DNA of 64,000 nucleotides from Nitrospira sp. UBA5698 (GCA_002420115.1 DIHK01000047.1:15698-79697), one strand, 5' to 3'. Shown: positions 43,781-53,162, counted from the first letter of the stretch. Numbers and translations are program-made. The notes: generated by a model from the letters alone, not told the origin.

Positions 43781-44569
43781 CTAAAACAGCCCCGCGATGC
43801 CGGTAGCGATTTTCTCTTGGACGATGGGAGTAGCTTCGGGAATGTCTAAACTTTTCTGCCGCACATGGCCGACCATTCGCATGAGTTGCACCTTCTCACT
43901 GCCTGATGACGGACCTCCTGCCGGTCGACCGATTGATTTGCCGATCTTTCGATCGGTTATTTGGACGTCTGCGATGCAGAGGTAGGTCACGCCCTCTTCT
44001 TTGGGCGGTGGCTGCATACCGGGAAAGCCTGCCATGCCGCCGAATCCTCCTCCCCCACCGCTCATCGCCATGGCCTGCCTCATCATGGCACCCATGTTCG
44101 GCATCCCGGCCATGCCCATGCCAGACTCATCTCCTCCAGCAGCCATCATTGAGGTGCCGCCGCTGCTGATACCGGCACCGGGGCCGGCTTTGGCCACCGC
44201 TTCCGGCGTCACCACATCAGCTGCCTTGTGGCAATAGATGACCTTGGCCTGGATCCAGTAATTTGCCTGCTCCGGATCCTGAACGACTTGATACCCCTTT
44301 GTGGTCAGCTTGTTGTTTACCTCATTCAACGTCACCAGTTGGTTTTCAGACGTGTTTCGAAGTTGGGTATAGACGGTTCTGGTGGTATTGGGATCGAGGA
44401 AGATCGTGTTGCTGTTCATGAGGCCGGAACGGATCACGTTGGAACAGCCGGTGATCATGCCGCATAGAAAAAACAGCAAGAGCGGCCTCGTCAAACGTGA
44501 GGCGTGAAGCGTGAAACGCTTGGTCACTAGTCCTTCAAGTGATGTCTCATCCAACGAGATACGCTTCAT
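43781..44569 (-). CDS. TraT-like outer-membrane lipoprotein with Met/Gly-rich insert
   Basis: This is related to plasmid TraT (surface exclusion/complement resistance lipoprotein). Matching segments are IFLDPNTTRTVYTQLRNTSE, TTKGYQVVQDPEQANYWIQA, YLCIADVQITDR and the final ATPIVQEKIATGIAGLF. The lipobox is ITGC in LLLFFLCGMITGC. The glycine-rich central region is replaced by a Met/Gly-rich run (GMGMAGMPNMGAMMRQAMAM). The N-terminal codons carry five phased heptads (44490-44524), encoding KRFTLHASRLT. It overlaps or abuts the paralogous gene upstream. Confidence 0.88.
   Translation of the reverse strand: MKRISLDETSLEGLVTKRFTLHASRLTRPLLLFFLCGMITGCSNVIRSGLMNSNTIFLDPNTTRTVYTQLRNTSENQLVTLNEVNNKLTTKGYQVVQDPEQANYWIQAKVIYCHKAADVVTPEAVAKAGPGAGISSGGTSMMAAGGDESGMGMAGMPNMGAMMRQAMAMSGGGGGFGGMAGFPGMQPPPKEEGVTYLCIADVQITDRKIGKSIGRPAGGPSSGSEKVQLMRMVGHVRQKSLDIPEATPIVQEKIATGIAGLF
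44490..44524. repeat. Five phased heptads inside the traT-like gene
   Basis: In-phase GTCAAAC, GTGAGGC, GTGAAGC, GTGAAAC and GCTTGGT lie within the signal-peptide coding region of the first TraT-like gene. They match the intergenic heptads at 23917-23998 (GTGAAAC is identical). Confidence 0.55.
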
Positions 44570-44589
44570 GATCGACGCTCTTCTCTGCA

Positions 44590-45288
44590 TCAAAAGTTTC
44601 CGGCGACGGCAGCGCTCAGTTTCTGTTGCAGCAAGGGCGTCGCTTCAGCCTCATCCAATTTCTTTTGGTGCACATCGGCAGCCAGCCTGGTCTGATAGAC
44701 ACCGGCCTCCTGTCCCGAACCCGTCTTCATCCCGCTGGGTAGCTGACCGGTCGTTTGTTCGGTGATCTGGACATCCGCCACGCAGGCATAGTTCACGTCG
44801 TCCGGCATTTTGGGAGCGGATGAGGACGAACTAAACAGATCGCCAATGCCTTGGATCGCACTCAAGCCCATCGATGCCGCTGCGCCACCCATGGCCCCGT
44901 AGGGTCCCGCCATACTGGCCATACTAGCGAGGCCTTGCATCGCACCCAAGGTCGAATTGAAGGCCGATCCATACCCGCTCGCCACCATGGCTTCGACCGG
45001 CATCTCCGGTTTGGTGATGTTGCAATAGACGATGTTTGCTAGGACGACGTAGTGCGCGCGATCCGGATCGTTGACGACTTGATACCCCTTTGCGCTTATC
45101 CTGGCACCCAGATCGTGAAACGAGACCTCTTGGTTATCAGAGGAATTCCGAGTCTGAATAAAGACAGTTTTCTGGGTACTCGGCGGCAGAAAGAAGTTGT
45201 TGCTGGAGATGAGATCCGTGTCCTTAATGTTACCGGCGTGAGCGCTGAGCGGAATGGCGATCAGGAGTGACAGTGCCAAGTATCGCAT
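44590..45288 (-). CDS. TraT-like envelope protein, second paralogue
   Basis: The 232-residue protein is a tandem paralogue of the TraT-like lipoprotein just downstream. Shared blocks are NNFFLPPSTQKTVFIQTRNS, SAKGYQVVNDPDRAHYVVLA, NYACVADVQITEQTTGQ and ATPLLQQKLSAAVAGNF. It has a signal peptide (MRYLALSLLIAIPLSAHA) but no lipobox cysteine, unlike its partner. The middle is the Gly/Ala/Met-rich hydrophobic segment typical of TraT. ATG 45288 follows GAGG. The two genes form an operon. Confidence 0.87.
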   Translation of the reverse strand: MRYLALSLLIAIPLSAHAGNIKDTDLISSNNFFLPPSTQKTVFIQTRNSSDNQEVSFHDLGARISAKGYQVVNDPDRAHYVVLANIVYCNITKPEMPVEAMVASGYGSAFNSTLGAMQGLASMASMAGPYGAMGGAAASMGLSAIQGIGDLFSSSSSAPKMPDDVNYACVADVQITEQTTGQLPSGMKTGSGQEAGVYQTRLAADVHQKKLDEAEATPLLQQKLSAAVAGNF

Positions 45289-45459
45289 GGACACCTCGCA
45301 GTGAATGCGGCTGGATTGTACGCAGAGTCAATTTGAATAGCAACGGTTGGGCCACCTGAAAATAGAAGGGTTTCTCCCTGGGATTACCTTGAAGATTCGC
45401 GAGCCATGGGCTAGCATGGCGGTCGTTTCTGTCTCTGGTCCCTCACCAGGAGACCGTGA

Positions 45460-47493
45460 ATGCCAGCCACCCCCCTTTTGCTGCTCCTTGCCACAGTGCT
45501 TCTAGCTAGTTGCAGCGGCGATAAGCATCTGCCGTCGTCGAACCCGACGGAGTACGATCCGAAGAAAGCCTATTCAGCACCGGCCGCGCCAGACGTCGTT
45601 CATCCAGTCATGCCGCCACCGAGCTCGCCGGCCAAATCACCTCCGATGGATGCAGTTGCGTTGCACAAAGCACTCCAAGCCGCCGATCGGACACGGGACA
45701 TTCTGGAGAAGGTGGAGCCGTTAGATGCCAATGCGCAGCTTCACGCTATTCTTGAAGCTATGATGAGAGGAGAGCAGGCCCCACCGGAACTGCGTTCAAC
45801 ATTCATGGAATCCTTCGGTCCTCGCAAGGCTATGATCCATCAGGTATTCGACAAGCAATATGCACAGCTTCAACAGGTGTTACACGATGAACACAAACTT
45901 CCGGCTACACAACCTATGCTCAGAAAAAGCAGAGGGTCAGCACCTTTTTCGCTCTATCGAGTAAATTCTCGAGGTGTGAGAAAAGCGCAGGTGCCTTGGA
46001 TGCACCTCGTCGGTGTGGAGATGCTTCCTCGAGGAACGACGGTGGGCCTTGAACCCGACTGTTGTGGTGCATGGAAGATCGTCACTATTCCAGACAGCGC
46101 CTTTGAGGGCGAAGGCTTCAACCTGGGAATAAAGTCGATGGGGAGATACGAGGCCGATAAAGATCACATAAGCTTGGGTGGCGAAGCTATCACAACGACG
46201 ACCAAGGTGGTCATAGGCGATAAGACGACCATTGAGACCAAAATTATGAAAAAGAACCGCGCGGTGGTTAATCGATGCCCTTCCGCATTAGGTATCGTCC
46301 CGGGCAATGCGGTCATCTACGAAGAGCTGGGCTACTCTCTTGCCACCCCAGAGACGAACAGCCGCGCCGGCATCTTTGCTCATGATCAGGCTAAAACAGA
46401 GGCACAAACCGATGTAGAAGGACTGGTCCAAGAGATCAAACTGGAAATCACAGCGGCGGACCTGGATAGCGAGACCGGTCAGATCGTGAGGCAATCCTCT
46501 GGCCACGCGGTCAAGAAACGGGATATGCCCGTCGTGTGTTCCGGCTGCAACACACGAGTGGCAGAAGCAGCAAAGCGTCTGGGACGCATGGCCTCCTGGA
46601 ACTATTACAACGCGGAGCTGAAATGGCGAAAGCCTGAACACAACGCCGACGCCTGCGTCAAGATCCACTTCAAGCCGGCAACGAAGACGGTCACCCTCTC
46701 TCCAGGGGCATCGACGAAGGTAAATGCGCAGCTACGGACTGTAGCAGGCGACCAAGCGACCGAGGGAAGATTGTTTGAGCTGCAGGAATTGAAAGATGGA
46801 AAGGTGACCCCACAGGATGAAAAAACGGCCCCCCAGTCTCCCGCTGTCTTTACCTTTACCGCGCCGAATAGAAGGTGGTCAAAATCTGCGGTCCCTGGAT
46901 TCCGAGTTTTCAACAGTTCATCACGGGCAGGACGTGCTGAGCCTGAAGAATGGGCATTGGCGGATGCGGGTCTCCGACTCAGAATTGAGGACGAGATTGG
47001 ACCTGGTATGCCGAGACATGGATGGGCCCAGTTCCGTGGCACCGTGCAGTTCGAGATCCTCCTTGAACCGTACGCTGAAGGTTGGTTTCGCGGTATAGTC
47101 ACGGTCGTGCGGCCCCTGGAAGTCTTCCATGAACGAGGCATTGCGCATTACTGTGTGGGGCACGGCGAGTACGGCGGAGGCTCTTGGGAAGAAGAGTGGA
47201 TTGTCACCGCTCACGTCGATCCGCAGTCCGAGTCTATGACCGTGCAGTTTGGATTTACCACGTCAAACGGACAGGCTTCGTGGACATGCTATGACCCGAT
47301 TATGGGCGTGCGGCGCGAGAATCTTGCGTACATTCGCCTCGTCCAAGTCCTGCATTCGCTGCAAATGTCCACGAAGACCGGTGCCACGAAGAACGTTGAA
47401 GGCAGGTCCGAAATCGACGACCCCTTAGCCCGGAAAGGCGCTAGCGAATTCCTAGAACGGCTTAGTATGACAGTCCTGGAAGGTCTTGATTAA
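45460..47493 (+). CDS. Large lipoprotein of unknown family (GDKHLPSSNP leader), copy 1
   Basis: The 677-residue lipoprotein signal MPATPLLLLLATVLLASC (lipidated Cys18) is followed by the signature GDKHLPSSNPTEYDPKKAY and a proline-rich linker. Paralogue 49048 shares this leader and a later domain (about 395-505 here: VKIHFKPATKT, a long LRT strand, PAVFTF, GFRVFNSSSRAGRAE, WALADAGL). A CSGCNTR motif adds cysteines. The Ig-like PATKT domain suggests an adhesion or scaffold role, but function is unknown. AGGAGA precedes ATG 45460; it is divergent from the TraT pair. Confidence 0.75.
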   Translation: MPATPLLLLLATVLLASCSGDKHLPSSNPTEYDPKKAYSAPAAPDVVHPVMPPPSSPAKSPPMDAVALHKALQAADRTRDILEKVEPLDANAQLHAILEAMMRGEQAPPELRSTFMESFGPRKAMIHQVFDKQYAQLQQVLHDEHKLPATQPMLRKSRGSAPFSLYRVNSRGVRKAQVPWMHLVGVEMLPRGTTVGLEPDCCGAWKIVTIPDSAFEGEGFNLGIKSMGRYEADKDHISLGGEAITTTTKVVIGDKTTIETKIMKKNRAVVNRCPSALGIVPGNAVIYEELGYSLATPETNSRAGIFAHDQAKTEAQTDVEGLVQEIKLEITAADLDSETGQIVRQSSGHAVKKRDMPVVCSGCNTRVAEAAKRLGRMASWNYYNAELKWRKPEHNADACVKIHFKPATKTVTLSPGASTKVNAQLRTVAGDQATEGRLFELQELKDGKVTPQDEKTAPQSPAVFTFTAPNRRWSKSAVPGFRVFNSSSRAGRAEPEEWALADAGLRLRIEDEIGPGMPRHGWAQFRGTVQFEILLEPYAEGWFRGIVTVVRPLEVFHERGIAHYCVGHGEYGGGSWEEEWIVTAHVDPQSESMTVQFGFTTSNGQASWTCYDPIMGVRRENLAYIRLVQVLHSLQMSTKTGATKNVEGRSEIDDPLARKGASEFLERLSMTVLEGLD

Positions 47494-47512
47494 GACACAG
47501 ACGTTTTGGGCT

Positions 47513-47638
47513 ATGAATCCAGGGCGGAGGTCAGGCTGTAGGCTGTTGCTTGTCTTTGCGGCACTGCTCAGTCATGGGTACAGCGACGACAAGCATCTGC
47601 CGTCCTCGAATCCGCCCGCCTCACGTGCTCGATGGTGA
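47513..47638 (+). pseudogene. Truncated third copy of the GDKHLPSSNP lipoprotein leader
   Basis: A 41-codon frame reads MNPGRRSGCRLLLVFAALLS, then DDKHLPSSNPPASRARW and stops. The DDKHLPSSNPP stretch is the same leader that opens the mature parts of the proteins at 45460 and 49048, and here too it directly follows a signal-peptide-like segment. It lacks the lipobox cysteine and everything downstream. It is most simply a 5' fragment left by deletion of a third paralogue. Confidence 0.6.
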
Positions 47639-47718
47639 TGTCGTGTCCCAAAAGACAATGAAAGTCAACATTCGACAGGGTCTGGGTCATTGAGCGCTCC
47701 ACTGGAGATCGCAATCTC

Positions 47719-48992
47719 GTGTTTGTGCGCATGACAGCATGTTTCACCTTAGCCCCGATCTTTGCTGGAGGTGTCTCTCTCGTGATCGCACAAGAACGAA
47801 TCGACCTGACGCGCTACAGTCTCGTTGTGCCGGCTGGCTGGTCGGCTAAGATCGAAAGTGACCGCTGGAAGCTGTCCCTCGTAGGAGTCGAAAACGAGCT
47901 GGGTATGGCGCCGGTCGGCACAGGATTACAGATCAGCCCGACGCTCACGTCTGCCGATGCGCAACGACAGCTCTGGGCTATGGCGCTCGGCAGTCACCGA
48001 GTGTTGCAAGCCAACTCCACTCAAGAACAGAAGGGAGACGATGGACGAACGTGGGTAATCGACTCAGCGGCGATCGACATAGGCGGCGTGGTCTATCTGC
48101 TAGTGCTGGGCGTCACAGAGATGAGCAGCCGAGCGGAGGGATTCCTCGTGCTCGGCACGCCGGCAGCGGTTGAACGACATCAAGGGGCAATTGACTCCAT
48201 CTTGAATTCGGTACGGCCCCGCGCGATAGCGAGCGCGGCGCCGACTCGTGCACGCGACAAGGCACCGGTATTCGGCCAACCGAGTCCGCTCGGCACTCCG
48301 GGACCGAATCGTGTGGCTGGCGTGTGGACTGCCACAACTCATGAGTTGCAAATTGGGATGCCCGGGCTTGTGAATACACCATCGGTTTCTGAATTAATCT
48401 TGTTCGCTGATGGGTCGGCACTCTGGGGGATGCCCGGAGAGGGGCTTCTGGGTTTTGATCGAACAGCGCACCGCACACGCTCTCCTGAGCGGTGGAGCAC
48501 TTACCAGTTGAGGGACAGGCGCTTGACGGTGACTCGTGGAGAAGAGGCGAGGCACTATGTGGTGTTGCCGGATGGAGCGCTTGAGCAACGCTATACAGAA
48601 AGTGGTCACGAGCGAACCGGCGAGCGATTTCTGCCGCGCCCGAGTCTCGATAGGCTGCGGCTCGACGGTGAAATACGGCGCAAGGGCCATTGGCCGGCGC
48701 CGGGGAATACCAGCGGGATCGGCACGTTGCCCGGCCTGACCTTCTCCAAAGACGGAACCTTCCGTGATGAAAAACTGATGTGGACTGTACTGCCTGAACG
48801 GATAGGAGAAGATAAGGCGGCTCACGAGGCGCGCGTCGCGCCGGGAATTGGACGCTGGTGCTCGAGTACGCCGATGGCCGGGTCAACCAGGTCAGCTTTT
48901 TCTCTACGGGTCGGGAACATCCGGCCAAGGGCGCGATCTTGAACGGGTACCCGATTGAGCTAAATCCGTATAAGATGAAGCCCCCGAACTGA
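47719..48992 (+). pseudogene. Secreted protein of unknown family interrupted by a one-base frameshift
   Basis: From GTG 47719 a signal peptide (MTACFTLAPIFAGGVSLVIA) leads into a protein with TRYSLVVPAGWSAKIESDRW and, from about residue 190, a lipocalin-like segment (VAGVWTATTHELQIG; ELILFADGSALWGMPGEG). Near 48850 the reading frame ends in nonsense, whereas the next frame continues with TLVLEYADGRVNQVSFFSTG and AILNGYPIELNPYKMKPPN to a stop at 48992. The total 1274 bases are one short of a multiple of three, so a single-base loss is implied (or a sequencing error). It sits between the two GDKHLPSSNP genes. Confidence 0.7.
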
Positions 48993-49047
48993 CGTGAAAA
49001 CCCCAGGCAAGAAGTCCGATTGTTTGGTCCAGCCGACATACTAACTT

Positions 49048-51237
49048 ATGGAGTTGATGGACAAGATGGACTTTCGTTTACCAATCCTTGTCGTCACGAT
49101 GTTGTTTACCCCGAGTTGCATCGGTGGCGACAAGCACCTGCCGTCTTCCAACCCGCCGGGATACGATCCAAACAAAGTCTATACGGCACCGGTTGTGCCA
49201 CCTAGCGCGTCATCAATACCGATCCCGCCGACTCAACCGGCTGAACTTGAACAGCTGCGGTCTACGCTCGATCCCCTTGAAGTCGATCAGAAAGCAAAGG
49301 GCAATAAAGAGAAGGTCCCGTTCGATTCGAGTTCACTACAGCCGTTCAAAGGTGTGACCAACCCCTGCGAGATTTTATCGAAGCTTGCGCCTGGTCTGGG
49401 CAGCGCGCAGCTCTTTGCAGGCCATGAGGGAATGGCGTTGAAGAAGGCCTTGGGTCCGGAGGCTGACGAGGTCGCGCGTCGAATAGATGAGCAACTTGCG
49501 CAGGGCCTGAAACATTCGCTCGGCTCCGGTGCAGCGGATTGTCCAATCTCCGTAAGGCCCCACAAGAGCAGTGACCAGATAGACCGGTTTCACCCGGCGC
49601 GCGTCATGTTGGCCCACACGACATCCGCTCAACCATTCCTATTGGCCCAAACCACGATCCCCGACACATCTCAGGACGACTACGATGTGAACAAACCTCC
49701 GATGCGTCGAGAAAATGCTCCTGCAGGCTGGGTGGGCTACAAGACCACGGATACCATGATGCGTGTCGGCAAGCCGCCGCGCACGGAAGGGATCTACGAA
49801 AGTTATGAAATGGTCATTGCCCCGAGAGCGAAACAGTGCCCGCATCTGGAAGGGCCGGATCTAAAGGGAATTGCGGACGGAACCTTCGAATGGTCATTTG
49901 TGATGTATCGGCGAGCGATGGGACAGGCCGTGCTCTATCGCCGGCACGTCATCGCGACACTCAAAGGGGAGGTCGACGATAACGCCAAGGTCAAACAGGT
50001 GGATTTTGACGTCACCGTCACGCTCCAACATATCGGTACGGAGCTTGCGCCCTACTCCCAGTCCTACGGAAGCACGGGCCACTTTACGCTCGATCAGCGA
50101 ACGAGTCTTCCCCAGGAGTTTAAAATCATTACGGTCTCCGATTTTTCCGAATCGGGGGCTCAGGCAAACGATGCGCAGCTTATTGGAACGCTCACGGCGC
50201 TGGTGGCCTATTTTTCAGGCCAAGAGTATTACAAGGCTCAACAGTACTGGAACCACCCCAATACCTGTGTGGAGATTGTTTTTAATCCGGCTACCAAGAC
50301 ACAAAGATTTGCTCCAAACAAATCGTACCAGGTGAAAACAGAATTGCGCACCAAGAAGGAGCAGACGGTGGTGCCGACCAAGTTCAAAGAGGCGAGAGAG
50401 CGGCCAAGGGATGGCAATGGCCGTGTGTCGCCGAGGGAGGCGGATTCACAACCGGGGGCTCCGGCCATGTTCGCCTATCAAGCTCCCGCGAGCAGGGTTC
50501 GGCATAGCGGATTCCGTGCGAAGACAGTTTCACGCGCGGGAGTGGCCGAAACCAAGGATGGGGAATGGGAACTCGCCCCGGCGGATTATATCCTTGAGTT
50601 CAAGTCGCACATCGTTCAGGAACCACTGAATCTTGTGAGTGGCTTCGGCATGCAAATGAGTTCGAATGGGTTCGACGCCCATGTTCAGGCAACCGTCCCA
50701 CTCCAACATACGGAAGATCGCGGATGGGTGGGGGAAGGGGTGATGCAGTACGCCACTCGCACAAAGACTCAGGCGGCTCAGTGCGAAATCCGCATTCAGG
50801 GCACCGGCACGACCACTTTTCATGTGAACGGAGGCTCGATCAGCAGTGACCCTGATCCATTTTCCGTGAACTTGACGATTCTTCCAGGACGATCGGGTGA
50901 AGTGGCGGAGACTCACTGTTCAAGCGGGAATACGCCGGCCAAATTAAAGGAGCTGTTCGCTTCACAAGGGGTACAGGGCGGTGAGGCCCACGGTGTGACA
51001 GAGGCCGGGGGATGGAGCTCCGCCTTCAACGTCACTCGCTTCAGAACATTCAAAGGGACTCCGGGTAAGCAGGGCTACGAGATTGGAGGCTGGACACCGG
51101 TACGCGACTCTGACGTCATTGCCAAAAAAACGATGACGGTCGATTGCAGCATAGGACTGAGCACCTGCCGGGAAGAGACGACGCTGACCTTGCGACTGGC
51201 GGATGAGCCGAATGCAACAGCCTCTCCGCCAAGATAG
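49048..51237 (+). CDS. Large lipoprotein of unknown family (GDKHLPSSNP leader), copy 2
   Basis: The 729-residue protein starts with MDFRLPILVVTMLFTPSC (lipidated Cys; in-frame ATGs at 49048, 49057 and 49066 are all possible starts). Then come GDKHLPSSNPPGYDPNKVYTA and a long mature part. A domain near 405-512 (VEIVFNPATKT, VKTELRTKKEQ, PAMFAYQAP, GFRAKTVSRAGVAE, WELAPADY) is shared with the 45460 protein. Several other cysteines lie in the mature part. Function is unknown; an envelope structural or binding role is inferred. Confidence 0.75.
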   Translation: MELMDKMDFRLPILVVTMLFTPSCIGGDKHLPSSNPPGYDPNKVYTAPVVPPSASSIPIPPTQPAELEQLRSTLDPLEVDQKAKGNKEKVPFDSSSLQPFKGVTNPCEILSKLAPGLGSAQLFAGHEGMALKKALGPEADEVARRIDEQLAQGLKHSLGSGAADCPISVRPHKSSDQIDRFHPARVMLAHTTSAQPFLLAQTTIPDTSQDDYDVNKPPMRRENAPAGWVGYKTTDTMMRVGKPPRTEGIYESYEMVIAPRAKQCPHLEGPDLKGIADGTFEWSFVMYRRAMGQAVLYRRHVIATLKGEVDDNAKVKQVDFDVTVTLQHIGTELAPYSQSYGSTGHFTLDQRTSLPQEFKIITVSDFSESGAQANDAQLIGTLTALVAYFSGQEYYKAQQYWNHPNTCVEIVFNPATKTQRFAPNKSYQVKTELRTKKEQTVVPTKFKEARERPRDGNGRVSPREADSQPGAPAMFAYQAPASRVRHSGFRAKTVSRAGVAETKDGEWELAPADYILEFKSHIVQEPLNLVSGFGMQMSSNGFDAHVQATVPLQHTEDRGWVGEGVMQYATRTKTQAAQCEIRIQGTGTTTFHVNGGSISSDPDPFSVNLTILPGRSGEVAETHCSSGNTPAKLKELFASQGVQGGEAHGVTEAGGWSSAFNVTRFRTFKGTPGKQGYEIGGWTPVRDSDVIAKKTMTVDCSIGLSTCREETTLTLRLADEPNATASPPR

Positions 51238-51379
51238 ATTACATCCGGAGTCGCTAGAACATATTCCGGAGGTTGGGCAGATACCGGTACGACCAGGCGT
51301 GGTTGATCACACACCTACCGAGAACGGGAAACACGTTCAGCCTCTTGCTCTCGGCCCTATCACCCACCCCCAGCCGCGA

Positions 51380-52927
51380 TCAGACGGCCGTGGTGCCCAT
51401 GCGAGTCTCGTCGACGAAGGTTTCCGTTGCGTCGTCGATGTTCCGGCCCTGACGGCCTTTGGCTGGTAGGATGTACAGCTGCTTCGCATCGACTTTTTCT
51501 TTGTACTCCGGTGGCGGGGTCATCTCGTAGACCACCGGTCGGCGGTGATCCGCCAATTGCAGCTCGGGATTATAGACGCTGTTGAACTTCCACAGCATCT
51601 TGATGAAATTGGTCTGTCCCCGCATCAAATGCCCTGCCGCAATCTTCGCCGTCCCTTTCAGCGCGGCCCAGCCCAGGTGCTTCTTGTTCAAGACCTGTTG
51701 TGTCTTGACCAGCTCCGCATAAAAGTCCGGCAGCGGCATTTTGGTCGGCATGACGGCATGCTGAATGTCGAACAGGCGGTAATCCCGTGTGTGCATCTTG
51801 CGAGATTCCGTCACCCAGCTCTCGGTACCGGGATACGGCGTATTGACGCTGATGTTTACAATCTCCGGAATGTCCAGGCACCATTGCCGCACGACTTCGA
51901 ACCGTTCCCGATCCCAGTCAGGGTCTGCGATCAAATTGATGGCCACGGTAATGCCGAGGGAGCGGGCGAATTCAAGCGCCTCGAAGTTCCGCCCCAATGA
52001 AATACGTTTCCGGTGCATCTTCAGGCCTTCGGCATCGATAGCCTCGACGCCCAAGAACATGTATTGGAGTCCGAGCGTTTTCCAGAATTGGAAGACTTCC
52101 TTATTACGCAGGAGCACGTCACCTCGCGTCTCCATGTAGTACTGTTTCTTGATGCCGCGCCGCGCGACCGCTTCGCCGATCTCCATGCCCTGCTTGCCTT
52201 GAATGAAGGCAACGTCATCGACCAGGAAGATGCCTGGCTCTTGCACCTGCTCCAATTCCTCGACCGCTTTCTCCGGACTGACCATGCGATAACTGCGGCC
52301 ATAGAACGTCCAGGCGCTGCAGAAGGAACAGTCCCATGGACAGCCTCGCGCAAATTCGACGGAGGCGCAGGGATCCAGTACACCGATGAAGTATTTGTGC
52401 CGGTTTCGCAACAAGTCGCGCGCCGGACGGACGTTGTCGAGATTCTCAATAAATTGTGCAGGCGGTCCTTCTCCATCGAGCGTGACAACGCCGGGAACCT
52501 TGGTAATCGCCTTGCGATCTTGCTCCACTGCTTCTAACAATTTAGGAGCGGCGACTTCGCCTTCGCCTTTGAGGACACAATCGATGGCCCCATTCCCATG
52601 CTCCAAGAAATCCTTGGCTACGAAGGACGCGCTATGTCCCCCGACAAAGACGAAGGCATGCGGCAACTCCTGCTTCGTCAATTTCGCGAGATCCACGACC
52701 TCAGGAACATTGGCCAAATAGTTACAGCCAAATGCGACTGCGTCGGGCTTCCAGGAACGGATCAGCGCCTCATAGTCTTTCCAGGTGTCTGCCTGCAAAT
52801 CGATCAGCCGAACATCGTGCCCCGCCTGGCGGCACGCTTGAGCCACCATCTCGAGACCGAGCGGCTCCAGGCGCAGATAGATCTTGGTGTACATGAGCGG
52901 ACCGGGATGAACTGCGAGGAACTTCAT
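51380..52927 (-). CDS. hpnR: Hopanoid C-3 methylase HpnR (B12-binding radical SAM)
   Basis: The 515-residue cobalamin-binding (about 1-140) plus radical-SAM protein has cluster cysteines C196, C200, C203 in GCPWDCSFCSAW. The opening LAVHPGPLMYTKIYLRLEPL and the NLIADPDWDRERFEVVRQWC, PEIVNISVNTPYPGTESW and YRLFDIQHAVMPTKMPLP segments match HpnR as I know it. HpnR adds the 3-methyl group to hopanoids in the membrane. GAGGAGG precedes ATG 52927. No other hpn gene is in the window. Confidence 0.82.
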   Translation of the reverse strand: MKFLAVHPGPLMYTKIYLRLEPLGLEMVAQACRQAGHDVRLIDLQADTWKDYEALIRSWKPDAVAFGCNYLANVPEVVDLAKLTKQELPHAFVFVGGHSASFVAKDFLEHGNGAIDCVLKGEGEVAAPKLLEAVEQDRKAITKVPGVVTLDGEGPPAQFIENLDNVRPARDLLRNRHKYFIGVLDPCASVEFARGCPWDCSFCSAWTFYGRSYRMVSPEKAVEELEQVQEPGIFLVDDVAFIQGKQGMEIGEAVARRGIKKQYYMETRGDVLLRNKEVFQFWKTLGLQYMFLGVEAIDAEGLKMHRKRISLGRNFEALEFARSLGITVAINLIADPDWDRERFEVVRQWCLDIPEIVNISVNTPYPGTESWVTESRKMHTRDYRLFDIQHAVMPTKMPLPDFYAELVKTQQVLNKKHLGWAALKGTAKIAAGHLMRGQTNFIKMLWKFNSVYNPELQLADHRRPVVYEMTPPPEYKEKVDAKQLYILPAKGRQGRNIDDATETFVDETRMGTTAV

Positions 52928-53162
52928 GAGCCCAAACCTCCTCGTCTATATACGCTGGGCCGGAATACGATTGCTGAAGAATGCGAATGACTTGTCCGGC
53001 CCATCGAGTTAATCGTGATGTGATAACCAGTGCGGGGTCGGATTTTGACAGAATCCCTGCGGCGGTGCAACCGTTAAGTGCTTCAGACTTAAGAGGATTC
53101 GCGAGTCGTTCGGTCTTTTATGGAATCTGGATTTTTCTGGTTTGAATGCCTACCATATCCCC

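Noticed and set aside
48113..49039. 308-codon open frame on the minus strand
   Set aside because: It is antisense to the frameshifted secreted protein gene, starts without a ribosome binding site and has a biased Ser/Arg/Pro composition typical of shadow frames.
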